Assembly: GCA_021813005.1 (NCBI GenBank)
Contig: JAKAMH010000029.1
Coordinates: 1-10,668, forward strand
DNA from: a bacterium
GTDB taxonomy: Bacteria > Patescibacteriota > Microgenomatia > Levybacterales > UBA12049
DNA length: 10,668 bases
Reading direction: 5' to 3'
The translations under genes were made by a program, and so were the position numbers. The notes beneath the pieces were generated by a model. The model was not told where the DNA came from. It made no database searches and worked only from the letters and a program-made list of their open reading frames with translations. Shown here one piece after another: positions 1 to 5,783 of this stretch. Numbering within the stretch: the first letter of the stretch is position 1; each line of letters opens with the position of its first letter.

Positions 1-42
1 GTCAAAGACGGGGACGTAATTGAGTTTAAAATCGGAGCATAG
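1..42 (+). CDS. ychF: C-terminal end of YchF/OBG-family GTPase (partial)
   Basis: Only the last 13 codons and a TAG stop lie in the window. They read VKDGDVIEFKIGA, which matches the closing strand of the TGS domain at the end of YchF proteins (typically YIV-x-DGDV-x-x-F-x-F-x-V). YchF is a universally conserved ribosome-associated P-loop ATPase/GTPase; the nucleotide-binding G domain would lie to the left of the window. The identification rests on this short motif and is strengthened by the second, decayed copy of the same region just downstream, which preserves the preceding segment (REAGKARLKGKHYIV). A different TGS-domain protein remains possible. The gene precedes rpsF in the same direction. 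Confidence 0.7.
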   Translation, partial: VKDGDVIEFKIGA

Positions 43-43
43 G

Positions 44-109
44 AAAGCCCGGGAAGCAGGCAAGGCACGGCTTAAGGGCAAGCATTATATCGTCTAAGAC
101 GGCAATTTC
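44..109 (+). pseudogene. Decayed tandem copy of the ychF 3' end
   Basis: Frame 2 from base 44 reads KAREAGKARLKGKHYIV, then a TAA stop at 95-97, then DGNF. This is the typical C-terminal TGS sequence of YchF, with the stop where the intact tail has a Lys codon (GTC AAA GAC GGG at 1-12 against GTC TAA GAC GGC at 92-103). The two GTC codons are 91 bases apart, so the copy is out of frame with the real gene end. It lies after the ychF stop and has no start codon, so it is not expected to be expressed. It looks like a remnant of a short tandem duplication. The parent sequence for most of it lies left of the window. Confidence 0.7.
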
Positions 110-112
110 CTC

Positions 113-141
113 TTGCGTTATCGAGGCAGGTCAGGTACAAT
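113..141 (+). promoter_or_regulatory. Probable sigma-70-type promoter of rpsF
   Basis: TTGCGT (113-118) and TACAAT (136-141) are separated by 17 bases. The expected start of transcription is near base 148, only about 4 bases before the rpsF ATG at 152. The -10 box matches the consensus at 5 of 6 positions; the -35 box matches only at TTG. The promoter begins where the similarity to the ychF tail ends. Confidence 0.45.
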
Positions 142-151
142 ATGTGAACGT

Positions 152-430
152 ATGAGACTCTATGATTTGGTATTGGTTCTGAGACCATCACTTTCTGAAG
201 CAGACAGAAAAAAACTTTTGACAACCATCAAGGAGTGGCTGGAGGGTGTGACAGTGGCTGGTGAGGAAGATTTGGGGCAGAAGCCGTTGAGCTATCCGAT
301 CAAAAAAGAGCTCGCCGGTTTTTATCACCTCATGAAGCTTGAGACAGAGCAAGTACTTCCTGAAGATTTCGAGAAGCGAGTAATGCAAAATGACAAGGTG
401 ATCAGACATTTGCTACTCCGCACGAAATAG
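152..430 (+). CDS. rpsF: 30S ribosomal protein bS6
   Basis: A 92-residue protein beginning MRLYDLVLVLRPSLSEAD, which has the standard opening strand of S6 (Y-E/D-L-x-x-I-x-x-P). The middle GQKPLSYPIKKELAGFYHL corresponds to the conserved 'G-x-R-x-L-A-Y-x-I-x-K-x-x-x-G-x-Y' region. bS6 binds the 30S platform as a partner of bS18, whose gene follows ssb. The usual length is about 95-110, so this is a compact form without the variable C-terminal tail. I chose the ATG at 152 because the possible TTG at 113 would add 13 residues with no S6 similarity and falls in the -35 box. No good Shine-Dalgarno is present; the leader is predicted to be only a few bases. It heads the rpsF-ssb-rpsR group. Confidence 0.95.
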   Translation: MRLYDLVLVLRPSLSEADRKKLLTTIKEWLEGVTVAGEEDLGQKPLSYPIKKELAGFYHLMKLETEQVLPEDFEKRVMQNDKVIRHLLLRTK

Positions 431-454
431 TTTAGAATTTAAAGTGAAAGTGCG

Positions 455-491
455 AAGTTAAAAACAAATTTTAATTTTCCATTTTTAACTT
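455..491 (+). repeat. Palindromic spacer element 1 (rpsF-ssb)
   Basis: AAGTTAAAAA (455-464) and TTTTTAACTT (482-491) form a perfect 10-bp inverted repeat around a 17-base AT-rich loop. The 3' half (467-491) matches bases 1019-1043 of the next spacer at 22 of 25 positions, and both spacers also carry AAAGTGAAA (441-449 and 991-999). The two elements therefore appear related. There is no T-run after the stem as in a classical terminator. It could be a hairpin in the mRNA, a processing site or a small dispersed repeat. Confidence 0.6.
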
Positions 492-503
492 TTAACTTAA
501 TTT

Positions 504-980
504 ATGGCAAGAAGCTTAAATAGAGTACAACTGATTGGGAACCTAACTCGGGATCCGGAACTCCGGTATACTCCCAGCGGTGCAGCTGTCTGCTCTTTTG
601 GCTTGGCGACGAACAGGTCATGGACGACAGACGCAGGTGAAAAGCACGAGGATACAGAGTTTCATCGACTCGTTGCCTGGAATAAGCTGGCCGAGCTTTG
701 TAGTCAGTTTTTGACAAAAGGGCGAAAAATTTACGCGGAGGGACGACTCGCGACCAGAAACTGGACGACACAGGAAGGACAGCAGCGATCCGTGACAGAG
801 GTTATCATTGACAATATGATTTTGCTTGACAGTAAGGGCTCCGGCGCGCCGCGTGATGAAGATGAGCAGCCTGCAGAGGCGCCATCCCAAAAACCTGCTC
901 CCAAAACGAAAGAGAAACCGGAAGAAGATTTGGTCGATATGGGGGACGAAGAGGTTCCGCCGGATGACATACCTTTTTAA
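504..980 (+). CDS. ssb: Single-stranded DNA-binding protein
   Basis: A 158-residue SSB. The OB fold occupies about residues 1-112, opening with MARSLNRVQLIGNLTRDPEL and including the conserved RYTPSG, the TEFHRLVAWNKLAELC strand-helix segment and the KIYAEGRLATRNW strand. A low-complexity acidic and proline-rich linker (about 113-150) leads to the C-terminal tip DDIPF, the usual docking peptide for SSB-interacting repair and replication proteins. It coats single-stranded DNA during replication, recombination and repair and is expected to be a homotetramer. Its position between rpsF and rpsR is the classical bacterial arrangement. The spacer before it carries an AT-rich palindrome and no recognisable Shine-Dalgarno, whereas rpsR downstream has one. 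Confidence 0.97.
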   Translation: MARSLNRVQLIGNLTRDPELRYTPSGAAVCSFGLATNRSWTTDAGEKHEDTEFHRLVAWNKLAELCSQFLTKGRKIYAEGRLATRNWTTQEGQQRSVTEVIIDNMILLDSKGSGAPRDEDEQPAEAPSQKPAPKTKEKPEEDLVDMGDEEVPPDDIPF

Positions 981-991
981 TTAAAAGTGTA

Positions 992-1050
992 AAGTGAAAA
1001 GTTCAAGGTATAGTAAGAATTTTTAATATTTCATTTTTAACTTATCATTT
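992..1050 (+). repeat. Palindromic spacer element 2 (ssb-rpsR)
   Basis: AAGTGAAAAGTT (992-1003) pairs with AACTTATCATTT (1039-1050) over 12 positions with one mismatch and one G-T pair. The interior shares 22 of 25 bases with the element between rpsF and ssb. The 3' arm ends just before the rpsR ribosome-binding site (GAAAGGA, 1055-1061), so a folded hairpin could affect access to it. No T-run follows. Confidence 0.55.
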
Positions 1051-1065
1051 GACTGAAAGGAATTT

Positions 1066-1311
1066 ATGGCTAAGAAAGTAAAAGTACAGAGACGAAAAAT
1101 TGCACCCACGGCTAAAGAGTGTTTCTTTTGCAAAGAGAAAAAAACTCCGTCCTACATGGATGTTTCCGTGCTGCAGCGATATATGACAGAACGCGGAAAG
1201 ATTGTGGGGGCAGTCAGGTCGGGAGTATGTGCTTTGCATCAGCGTCGGCTCGCCTCTGCTATTAAACATGCCAGACACTTAGCGCTTCTGCCATTTGTGG
1301 CGCAGGACTAG
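1066..1311 (+). CDS. rpsR: 30S ribosomal protein bS18
   Basis: An 81-residue S18. The core reads ECFFCKEKK near residues 18-26, then ERGKIVGAVRSGVCALHQRR and HARHLALLPF at the C-terminus, the standard S18 signature. Cysteines in CFFC together with the C-x-x-H of CALH make this the zinc-ribbon (C+) type of bS18. It binds next to bS6 on the 30S platform. The start is supported by a good Shine-Dalgarno (GAAAGGA, 1055-1061) four bases before the ATG. In many bacteria rplI (bL9) follows; here the next gene is unrelated. Loss of bL9 has been reported for Microgenomates and some other CPR groups, so the absence fits that placement. Confidence 0.96.
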   Translation: MAKKVKVQRRKIAPTAKECFFCKEKKTPSYMDVSVLQRYMTERGKIVGAVRSGVCALHQRRLASAIKHARHLALLPFVAQD

Positions 1312-1323
1312 GCAACCAATTGA

Positions 1324-1430
1324 TACGAATTGGAATAATACGAATTGACGCAAATAAATTCGCGGTAAGCCCTTATTCCTTGTTAGTTGATGCCCGGTTT
1401 TTGCATTAATTTGTATTATTGTAATTTGTA
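1324..1430 (+). repeat. Large imperfect palindrome downstream of rpsR
   Basis: Bases 1324-1346 and 1408-1430 are inverted repeats: of 23 positions, 19 are Watson-Crick, 3 are G-T and 1 is a mismatch. Pairing continues inward more weakly (GACGCAAA at 1347 with TTTGCATT ending at 1407). The left arm carries a direct repeat ATACGAATTG (1323-1332 and 1338-1347), and the right flank carries ATTTGTA three times (1409, 1424, 1434). The element fills almost the whole 134-base rpsR-to-1446 spacer. It may end the ribosomal transcript or be a small mobile or dispersed repeat; there is no terminal T-run. Confidence 0.6.
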
Positions 1431-1445
1431 GAGATTTGTATACTT

Positions 1446-2258
1446 ATGACATCACTGCCTATTTTGCTTCCGGATGGATTTAAGCCCGTGGTAAAAAGCG
1501 GAGACAAGGTAGCTGCTTCGCAAATTATTGCTCAAAAAACCTCTTCCCGAGACACAGGCACTTCATCTGAAGAAGTTGTGGACCTCTCTAAACAGCTTGG
1601 ACTGTCTCCTGATAAGGTAGCCAAAGTAGTTAAAAAAAACCCGGGTGACAGTGTGGCGCCGGGCGAAGTACTGGCGGTCAAAAAGCAGTCCTTGGGACTG
1701 AAGGAGCTGAAAGTTGTCAGCCAGGCAGAGGGGACAGTCGTACGATTCGAGCGTGACAGTGGCAGGCTTATCATACGGTTGAGTGCCGCGCCGGGAGGCG
1801 AGGCAAAACAAGAGCGGCAAGTGGAGGAAAAAATACTTTCACCGGTAGCCGGGAAGGTGGACGCGGTAAGAGAGGATGCGATTGTGCTGATGACAGACGA
1901 GAAAGCAATAGTTGGTGAGTATGGCAGCGGCAAAAGCGGGGAGGGAGAACTTCGGGAAATGCAAACATACGAAACACGTTCCGAGTATTTGGCAGAGATT
2001 ACCGGTAAAGACAGTGGCGTAATTATTGCAATGCCCGTGGTTGATAAGCAGGTCATTGCCAAATCAGACGCGGTTGGTGTCGTAGGGATTATTTGCGAAT
2101 CTATCAGCGAGGCAGATAAACTATATCTGCATGAACGTCGCCTTAGTTTTCCTCTTGTAAAAGTTTCCGATGTGGAGTATAAAAGGATAGTTAAGCAAGT
2201 TGGCAAACGAATTCTTCTCAATGGGGAGACACGTTCAATCATTGTTTTAGCTTCTTGA
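1446..2258 (+). CDS. Hypothetical protein with repeated barrel-sandwich (lipoyl-like) modules
   Basis: A 270-residue soluble protein that I do not recognise by name. Three segments look like barrel-sandwich hybrid (biotinyl/lipoyl-like) modules: GFKPVVKSGDKVAASQIIAQK (about residues 11-31), NPGDSVAPGEVLA (65-77) with VSQAEGTVVRFERDSGRLII (91-110), and ILSPVAGKVDAV (130-141) leading to AIVGEYGSGKSGEGEL (154-169). A short helical stretch VDLSKQLGLSPDKVAKVVKK (45-64) sits between the first two. The C-terminal part (about 200-270) contains AVGVVGIICESISEADK and SFPLVKVSD, which could be a small alpha/beta domain. No lysine in a canonical MKM biotinylation motif is present, so covalent modification is not implied. 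There is no signal peptide or membrane segment. Its TGA stop shares one base with the ctpA ATG, so the two are probably co-translated. Function unknown. Confidence 0.85.
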   Translation: MTSLPILLPDGFKPVVKSGDKVAASQIIAQKTSSRDTGTSSEEVVDLSKQLGLSPDKVAKVVKKNPGDSVAPGEVLAVKKQSLGLKELKVVSQAEGTVVRFERDSGRLIIRLSAAPGGEAKQERQVEEKILSPVAGKVDAVREDAIVLMTDEKAIVGEYGSGKSGEGELREMQTYETRSEYLAEITGKDSGVIIAMPVVDKQVIAKSDAVGVVGIICESISEADKLYLHERRLSFPLVKVSDVEYKRIVKQVGKRILLNGETRSIIVLAS

Positions 2259-3529
2259 TGAAATCAATCCGCATTATCGCTATCATCGTTATCAGCTCCC
2301 TGCTTGGGTACTACGTGGGAGTCAATAAAATAACCTACGATTGGAAGACATATGTCCCAACTATACAGGTAGCAAGCAAAGAACCGCCTCCCTCCGTTCA
2401 AGCTGTGGACTTTGCGCCGTTTTGGACAGTCATGCAAAAAATAGAAAGTGATTACTATGATAAGACAGCAATTGACCCTCAGAAGATGCTCAACGGTGCC
2501 ATCTCCGGTATGGTCTCAAGTCTGGACGATCCGTTTACACTCTATTTGCCCCCGCAGCAAAATACCGATTTCAAACAGGGCTTGGCAGGAAAATTTGAGG
2601 GAATAGGGGCCGAACTTGGCATGCAGGACAGACAAATTATTATTATTGCGCCTCTTGGCGGCAGTCCGTCGGAGAAGGCCGGTATCAAGGCGGGGGACGC
2701 GGTTCTTAAGGTAGACGGGGAGCTGACCTCCGGATGGTCGTTGCAGCAGGCGGTCAATAAGATTCGGGGGCCGAAGGGCTCTACGGTCGTCCTGACGGTG
2801 TTACACAAGGGCCAGACAGCGGCTCAGGAGATTACAATTACGAGGGATACGATCACAGTTAAAAGTGTGACCAGCTGGATCAAACCGGTAAAAGACATTT
2901 CAGAGATCAATTCGAAAAATCTGCCGGGAGATAAGAATGCCGAAATTGCCTATATTCGTCTCTCGCAGTTTGGCGATGATACCAATAATGAGTGGCTTAC
3001 CTCTACCAACAAAATCAGCCGGGAAATTCAGGCAGGTAAACCAGTGAAAGGAGTCATTCTTGATCTTCGCAATAATCCGGGTGGCTATCTGACGGATGCC
3101 GTATTTATTGCTTCTGAGTTTATCAAAAGTGGTACTGTAGTGCAGCAGGCGGACGGCCACAGTCCCAATCTCCAGTTGACAGTTTCCCGCAAGGGACTGT
3201 TGACGGATGTCCCGCTTGTCGTCCTCATCAATGGCGGCTCGGCTTCGGCCAGTGAAATCGTCGCCGGAGCGTTGCGTGATCATGGGCGTGCCACATTAGT
3301 CGGCGAAAAATCATTCGGTAAAGGCACCATCCAACAAGCTGAGGATCTGGGAGGGAATGCCGGGCTGCATGTGACAATAGCCAAATGGTTGACGCCAAAC
3401 GGCACCTGGGTCGGCAATGGAAAGAACGGCCAAGGGTTGACACCGGACGTGATTGTCAAACTGGACCCCAAAGATCCCGCACGCGACACACAGCTTGAAA
3501 AAGCAGTCTCAGTCTTGCTTGGCAAGTAA
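2258..3529 (+). CDS. ctpA: S41-family C-terminal processing protease (CtpA-like)
   Basis: A 423-residue serine protease anchored by an N-terminal membrane segment (about residues 5-22, IRIIAIIVISSLLGYYVGV), with the rest outside the cytoplasm. A PDZ domain covers about 110-195 (GKFEGIGAEL, SPSEKAGIKAGDAVLKVDG). The S41 catalytic core follows, with VILDLRNNPGG (266-276), the nucleophile Ser330 in GGSASASE and the general base Lys355 in SFGKGT. Their spacing of 25 residues is that of characterised CtpA enzymes, so it should be active. The length is normal for the family. Such enzymes trim the C-termini of exported proteins and often act in envelope quality control. The ATG at 2258 overlaps the previous stop by one base (TGATG), which argues for translational coupling and against the TTG one codon upstream. 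Confidence 0.95.
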   Translation: MKSIRIIAIIVISSLLGYYVGVNKITYDWKTYVPTIQVASKEPPPSVQAVDFAPFWTVMQKIESDYYDKTAIDPQKMLNGAISGMVSSLDDPFTLYLPPQQNTDFKQGLAGKFEGIGAELGMQDRQIIIIAPLGGSPSEKAGIKAGDAVLKVDGELTSGWSLQQAVNKIRGPKGSTVVLTVLHKGQTAAQEITITRDTITVKSVTSWIKPVKDISEINSKNLPGDKNAEIAYIRLSQFGDDTNNEWLTSTNKISREIQAGKPVKGVILDLRNNPGGYLTDAVFIASEFIKSGTVVQQADGHSPNLQLTVSRKGLLTDVPLVVLINGGSASASEIVAGALRDHGRATLVGEKSFGKGTIQQAEDLGGNAGLHVTIAKWLTPNGTWVGNGKNGQGLTPDVIVKLDPKDPARDTQLEKAVSVLLGK

Positions 3530-3549
3530 ATAACCGTTCGTTATCTTTT
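3530..3549 (+). terminator. Possible weak terminator after ctpA
   Basis: ATAAC (3530-3534) and GTTAT (3540-3544) form a 5-bp stem with a 5-base loop, followed by CTTTT. The stem is short and AT-rich, so any termination would be weak. Confidence 0.25.
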
Positions 3550-3575
3550 CAGCGAATTCTCAGATTTAGGTGCTA

Positions 3576-3584
3576 TGGTATACT
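3576..3584 (+). promoter_or_regulatory. Probable extended -10 promoter of htrA
   Basis: TGGTATACT is an extended -10 element (TG-n-TATACT, hexamer 3579-3584). No convincing -35 box is seen at 16-18 bases upstream. Transcription would start near 3591, about 11 bases before the ATG at 3602. A second -10-like box, TATAAG (3591-3596), would place the start at the ATG itself. This separate promoter suggests htrA can be expressed independently of ctpA. Confidence 0.45.
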
Positions 3585-3601
3585 TAACGTTATAAGTTGC
3601 T

Positions 3602-4768
3602 ATGAGAAAACTTCTGGTAATAGTTGGGATACTTCTGGTTGTTCTAGGGGCAGTCAGCGCCGCTGAGCTTTACCTTCCTCAGGTACAACAATATGTTGAG
3701 AGCGCCAGACAACAAATCGCCCCTGAGCCGCAGCAGAAGATTAAAGTTGTTACGGAAGAATCGGTTACGGTTGATACGGTCAAAAAAGTCGGTCCGTCTG
3801 TCGTAACGGTGGTGGAGGAAGCCGCACCTCAAGCTCAGCAACAGTCTCCCTTTTCCTTTGGACCATTCTCAATTTTTGGTATTCCCGGACAAGATCAAAC
3901 GCCCCAGCAACCTCAGGCACAGAGTATCGGGTCCGGATTTATTATTTCGGCAGACGGCCTGATTATTACCAATAAACATGTTGTGTCTGATACGCAGGCT
4001 ACATACCAGGTCGTCACAGCCAATGATAAGAAATATAAGGTTGATAAAATTTATCGTGATCCTCTCAACGATATCGCGATCATCAAAATCAACCCGTCTG
4101 ACAACCCGTCTGAGACACTCAAGCCGATCCCTATGGGCGATAGTTCAAAACTTGAAGTCGGACAGTATGTCATAGCGATCGGTACGGCCTTAGGGCAGTT
4201 TCGCAATACCGTTACGACGGGAGTTATTTCAGGGCTTGGGCGCGGCATTACTGCGGGGAGTCCTTATGCCGGATCTGTGGAGCAGCTTTCCAATGTTATC
4301 CAGACAGACGCCGCCATCAATCCTGGTAATTCCGGCGGCCCTCTCCTTAACTCGTCCGGCCAGGTGATCGGTATCAACACAGCGGTTTCACAAAGCGGAC
4401 AGAATATCGGTTTTGCCATCCCCATCAATACAATCAAAGCTTCTATTGATTCGTTCAACAAGACGGGGCAGTTTAATAGACCGTACCTCGGCGTCGCCTA
4501 TAAGATGATTTCACAGGATTTGGCGGTACTTAATAATCTGCCGCAAGGTGCCTATGTCGAGCAGATTGTCTCGGGTTCCCCGGCAGAAAAGGCTGGAATC
4601 CAGCAAGGAGATATAATCATCAAAATAGACGGTAAGCGAGTTTCAGGCTCTTCCCAACTCTCACAGTTCATTGCGGCAAAAAAAGTTGGCGACACCATCA
4701 CAGTAACTATTTACCGGGACGGGAAAACATCCGATCTTAAAGCCACGCTTGAGACGTCAACGGGGTAG
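3602..4768 (+). CDS. htrA: HtrA/DegP-type serine protease with one PDZ domain
   Basis: A 388-residue trypsin-like protease. Residues 3-22 (KLLVIVGILLVVLGAVSAAE) are a membrane anchor or signal segment, placing the enzyme outside the membrane. A Gln/Pro-rich linker spans about 74-108. The protease domain has His126 (TNKHVV), Asp157 (NDIAII) and Ser244 (NPGNSGGP), a complete catalytic triad. A single C-terminal PDZ domain covers about 295-385 (GAYVEQIVSGSPAEKAGIQQ, GDIIIKIDG). The architecture, one anchor plus protease plus one PDZ, matches the membrane-bound HtrA/DegS-like forms of many Gram-positive bacteria. These enzymes degrade or sense misfolded envelope proteins. It follows ctpA with its own likely promoter. 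There is no recognisable Shine-Dalgarno before the ATG. Confidence 0.95.
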   Translation: MRKLLVIVGILLVVLGAVSAAELYLPQVQQYVESARQQIAPEPQQKIKVVTEESVTVDTVKKVGPSVVTVVEEAAPQAQQQSPFSFGPFSIFGIPGQDQTPQQPQAQSIGSGFIISADGLIITNKHVVSDTQATYQVVTANDKKYKVDKIYRDPLNDIAIIKINPSDNPSETLKPIPMGDSSKLEVGQYVIAIGTALGQFRNTVTTGVISGLGRGITAGSPYAGSVEQLSNVIQTDAAINPGNSGGPLLNSSGQVIGINTAVSQSGQNIGFAIPINTIKASIDSFNKTGQFNRPYLGVAYKMISQDLAVLNNLPQGAYVEQIVSGSPAEKAGIQQGDIIIKIDGKRVSGSSQLSQFIAAKKVGDTITVTIYRDGKTSDLKATLETSTG

Positions 4769-4895
4769 CATGAAGCTCCCATCCTCCTGACGGTCAGGGT
4801 ATCTTTTCTCTGGGCAAATTCTCGGTGTTTGGTAAAGGGAGCTACATGCAGGACGTGTCTGCCACCTGCCTCAACTATAAAGTCTGTCTGTTGAG
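4769..4895 (+). ncRNA. Candidate structured RNA or structured 3' UTR after htrA
   Basis: This 175-base gap between genes (4769-4943) is rich in self-complementarity. CATGAAGCTCCC (4769-4780) pairs with GGGAGCTACATG (4837-4848) at 11 of 12 positions, enclosing 56 bases that include the hairpin CCTGA-CGG-TCAGG (4786-4798). Next come GCAGG/CCTGC (4848-4852 with 4865-4869; base 4848 can belong to only one stem) and CTCAAC/GTTGAG (4870-4875 with 4890-4895). The first stem begins directly after the htrA stop. No T-run follows any stem, so it is not a standard terminator. The promoter of the next gene lies downstream of it, so it would be transcribed mainly with htrA. I cannot match it to a named RNA family. 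Confidence 0.4.
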
Positions 4896-4908
4896 CTTGA
4901 AACGGTAC

Positions 4909-4937
4909 TTGCAAAACGCAAAGGAGTAGGATATAGT
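4909..4937 (+). promoter_or_regulatory. Probable leaderless promoter of the SurA-like gene
   Basis: TTGCAA (4909-4914), a 17-base spacer and TATAGT (4932-4937) make a good sigma-70-type promoter. Six bases separate the -10 box from the ATG at 4944, so the +1 position falls on the A of the start codon. AGGAG at 4922-4926 lies in the spacer and would not be in that transcript. Confidence 0.55.
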
Positions 4938-4943
4938 AGGGAA

Positions 4944-5717
4944 ATGGCAAGCAGTACGGGACGGACAAGAAAAACCACAGAGACAGTAAAATCTTCGGCA
5001 AAACGTCCGACAACTCGCAAAACTTCATCCAGCAAAAAAGTGTCTGTAGTTAGTGACAAAGTCATGAGCGAGGCGGTTATTGCGGATAGCAGTGTACCGG
5101 CGTTTGCCGGGTCGGCGGCGGGTATCGGCGGTATTCGTGTAAAACGCCTGTATGTGATTATTGCTGTTGTCGTTATTGCGCTTGCAGCGCTGCTTTACTA
5201 CTTCCGCGGTGTGTTTGTTGTAGCGATGGTGAATGGACAGCCAATCAGTCATATTGCGCTGATTCAGAAACTGGAGCAGCAGGATGGTCAGCAAGTCTTA
5301 AACAGTTTGGTGACAGAGACACTGATAGAGCAGCAGGCCAAAAAACAAGGTATCTCAGTTTCGAAACAAGAGATTGATGCGGATGAGAAGCAGATCTCAG
5401 ATAACCTATCCAAACAGGGGCAGAGTCTCAATCAGGTGTTGGCGATGCAGGGCATGACGGAGCAGTCACTCCGCGATCAGATCCGCATTCAGAAACTTAT
5501 TGAGAAGATGCTGGGGAGCCAGATTACCGTGACAGATAAAGAAGTGAATGATTATATATCCAAGAATAAAAGCACACTTCCGCAAAATCAAAGCCAGTCA
5601 CAGCTCAAATCCACAGTGCGGTCACAGCTCAAACAGCAGAAACTCAACGAGAAATTCCAGACCTGGCTGGCGGATCTTAAGAAGCAAGCCAATATCCAAT
5701 ACTTCGTCAACTTCTAA
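4944..5717 (+). CDS. Membrane-anchored SurA/PrsA-like N-terminal domain protein (no parvulin domain)
   Basis: A 257-residue protein with a Ser/Thr/Lys-rich N-terminal tail of about 65 residues, one membrane segment (about 69-90, RLYVIIAVVVIALAALLYYF) and an external helical domain. The domain opens with VAMVNGQPISHIALIQKLEQ (about 93-112), followed by VLNSLVTETLIEQQAKKQGI and a second TVTDKEVNDYI repeat. This is the pattern of the SurA/PrsA chaperone domain (SurA_N-like), where a helix after VNG-x-x-I is followed by a long helical bundle. The domain ends near residue 250 with no parvulin-type prolyl isomerase domain, so it is probably a holdase or folding factor rather than an isomerase. The positively charged tail should be cytoplasmic. 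It follows htrA, which fits a role in handling exported proteins. Confidence 0.85.
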   Translation: MASSTGRTRKTTETVKSSAKRPTTRKTSSSKKVSVVSDKVMSEAVIADSSVPAFAGSAAGIGGIRVKRLYVIIAVVVIALAALLYYFRGVFVVAMVNGQPISHIALIQKLEQQDGQQVLNSLVTETLIEQQAKKQGISVSKQEIDADEKQISDNLSKQGQSLNQVLAMQGMTEQSLRDQIRIQKLIEKMLGSQITVTDKEVNDYISKNKSTLPQNQSQSQLKSTVRSQLKQQKLNEKFQTWLADLKKQANIQYFVNF

Positions 5718-5739
5718 AGACTAGTCGTCCATTTTCCTC

Positions 5740-5770
5740 TTGACAAATAGTATCCCTAGTGCTGTAAGAT
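5740..5770 (+). promoter_or_regulatory. Probable promoter of the cupredoxin-like gene
   Basis: A perfect -35 box TTGACA (5740-5745) is followed 17 bases later by TGTAAG (5763-5768); the overlapping TAAGAT (5765-5770) is an alternative -10 box at 19 bases. The start of transcription would be near 5775-5777, which excludes the ATG at 5769 and supports the one at 5784. Confidence 0.5.
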
Positions 5771-5783
5771 GATAGGTAGAGCT

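Noticed and set aside
113..151. TTG at 113 as an upstream start for rpsF
   Set aside because: The extra 13 residues have no S6 similarity, and the TTG falls in the -35 box of the likely promoter.
1439..1444. TATACT just before the ATG at 1446 as a promoter
   Set aside because: Only one base separates it from the ATG, so transcription would begin inside the gene; it also belongs to the repeat-rich flank of the palindrome.
1532..2242. Long open frame (236 codons) on the - strand opposite the hypothetical gene
   Set aside because: Ser/Thr/Pro-rich translation with no recognisable domain, fully antisense to a coherent protein in a + strand operon.
2255..2257. TTG one codon before the ctpA ATG
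   Set aside because: The ATG at 2258 overlaps the preceding stop in the common TGATG arrangement and is the simpler start.
4769..4943. 6S RNA, SRP RNA or RNase P RNA in the htrA downstream gap
   Set aside because: I looked for conserved features of these RNAs on the + strand and, for SRP RNA, on both strands, and found none; only the stems are supported.
5769..5783. ATG at 5769 as start of the cupredoxin-like gene
   Set aside because: It lies within the predicted -10 region, so it would not be in the transcript; the ATG at 5784 begins a typical basic pre-membrane tail.
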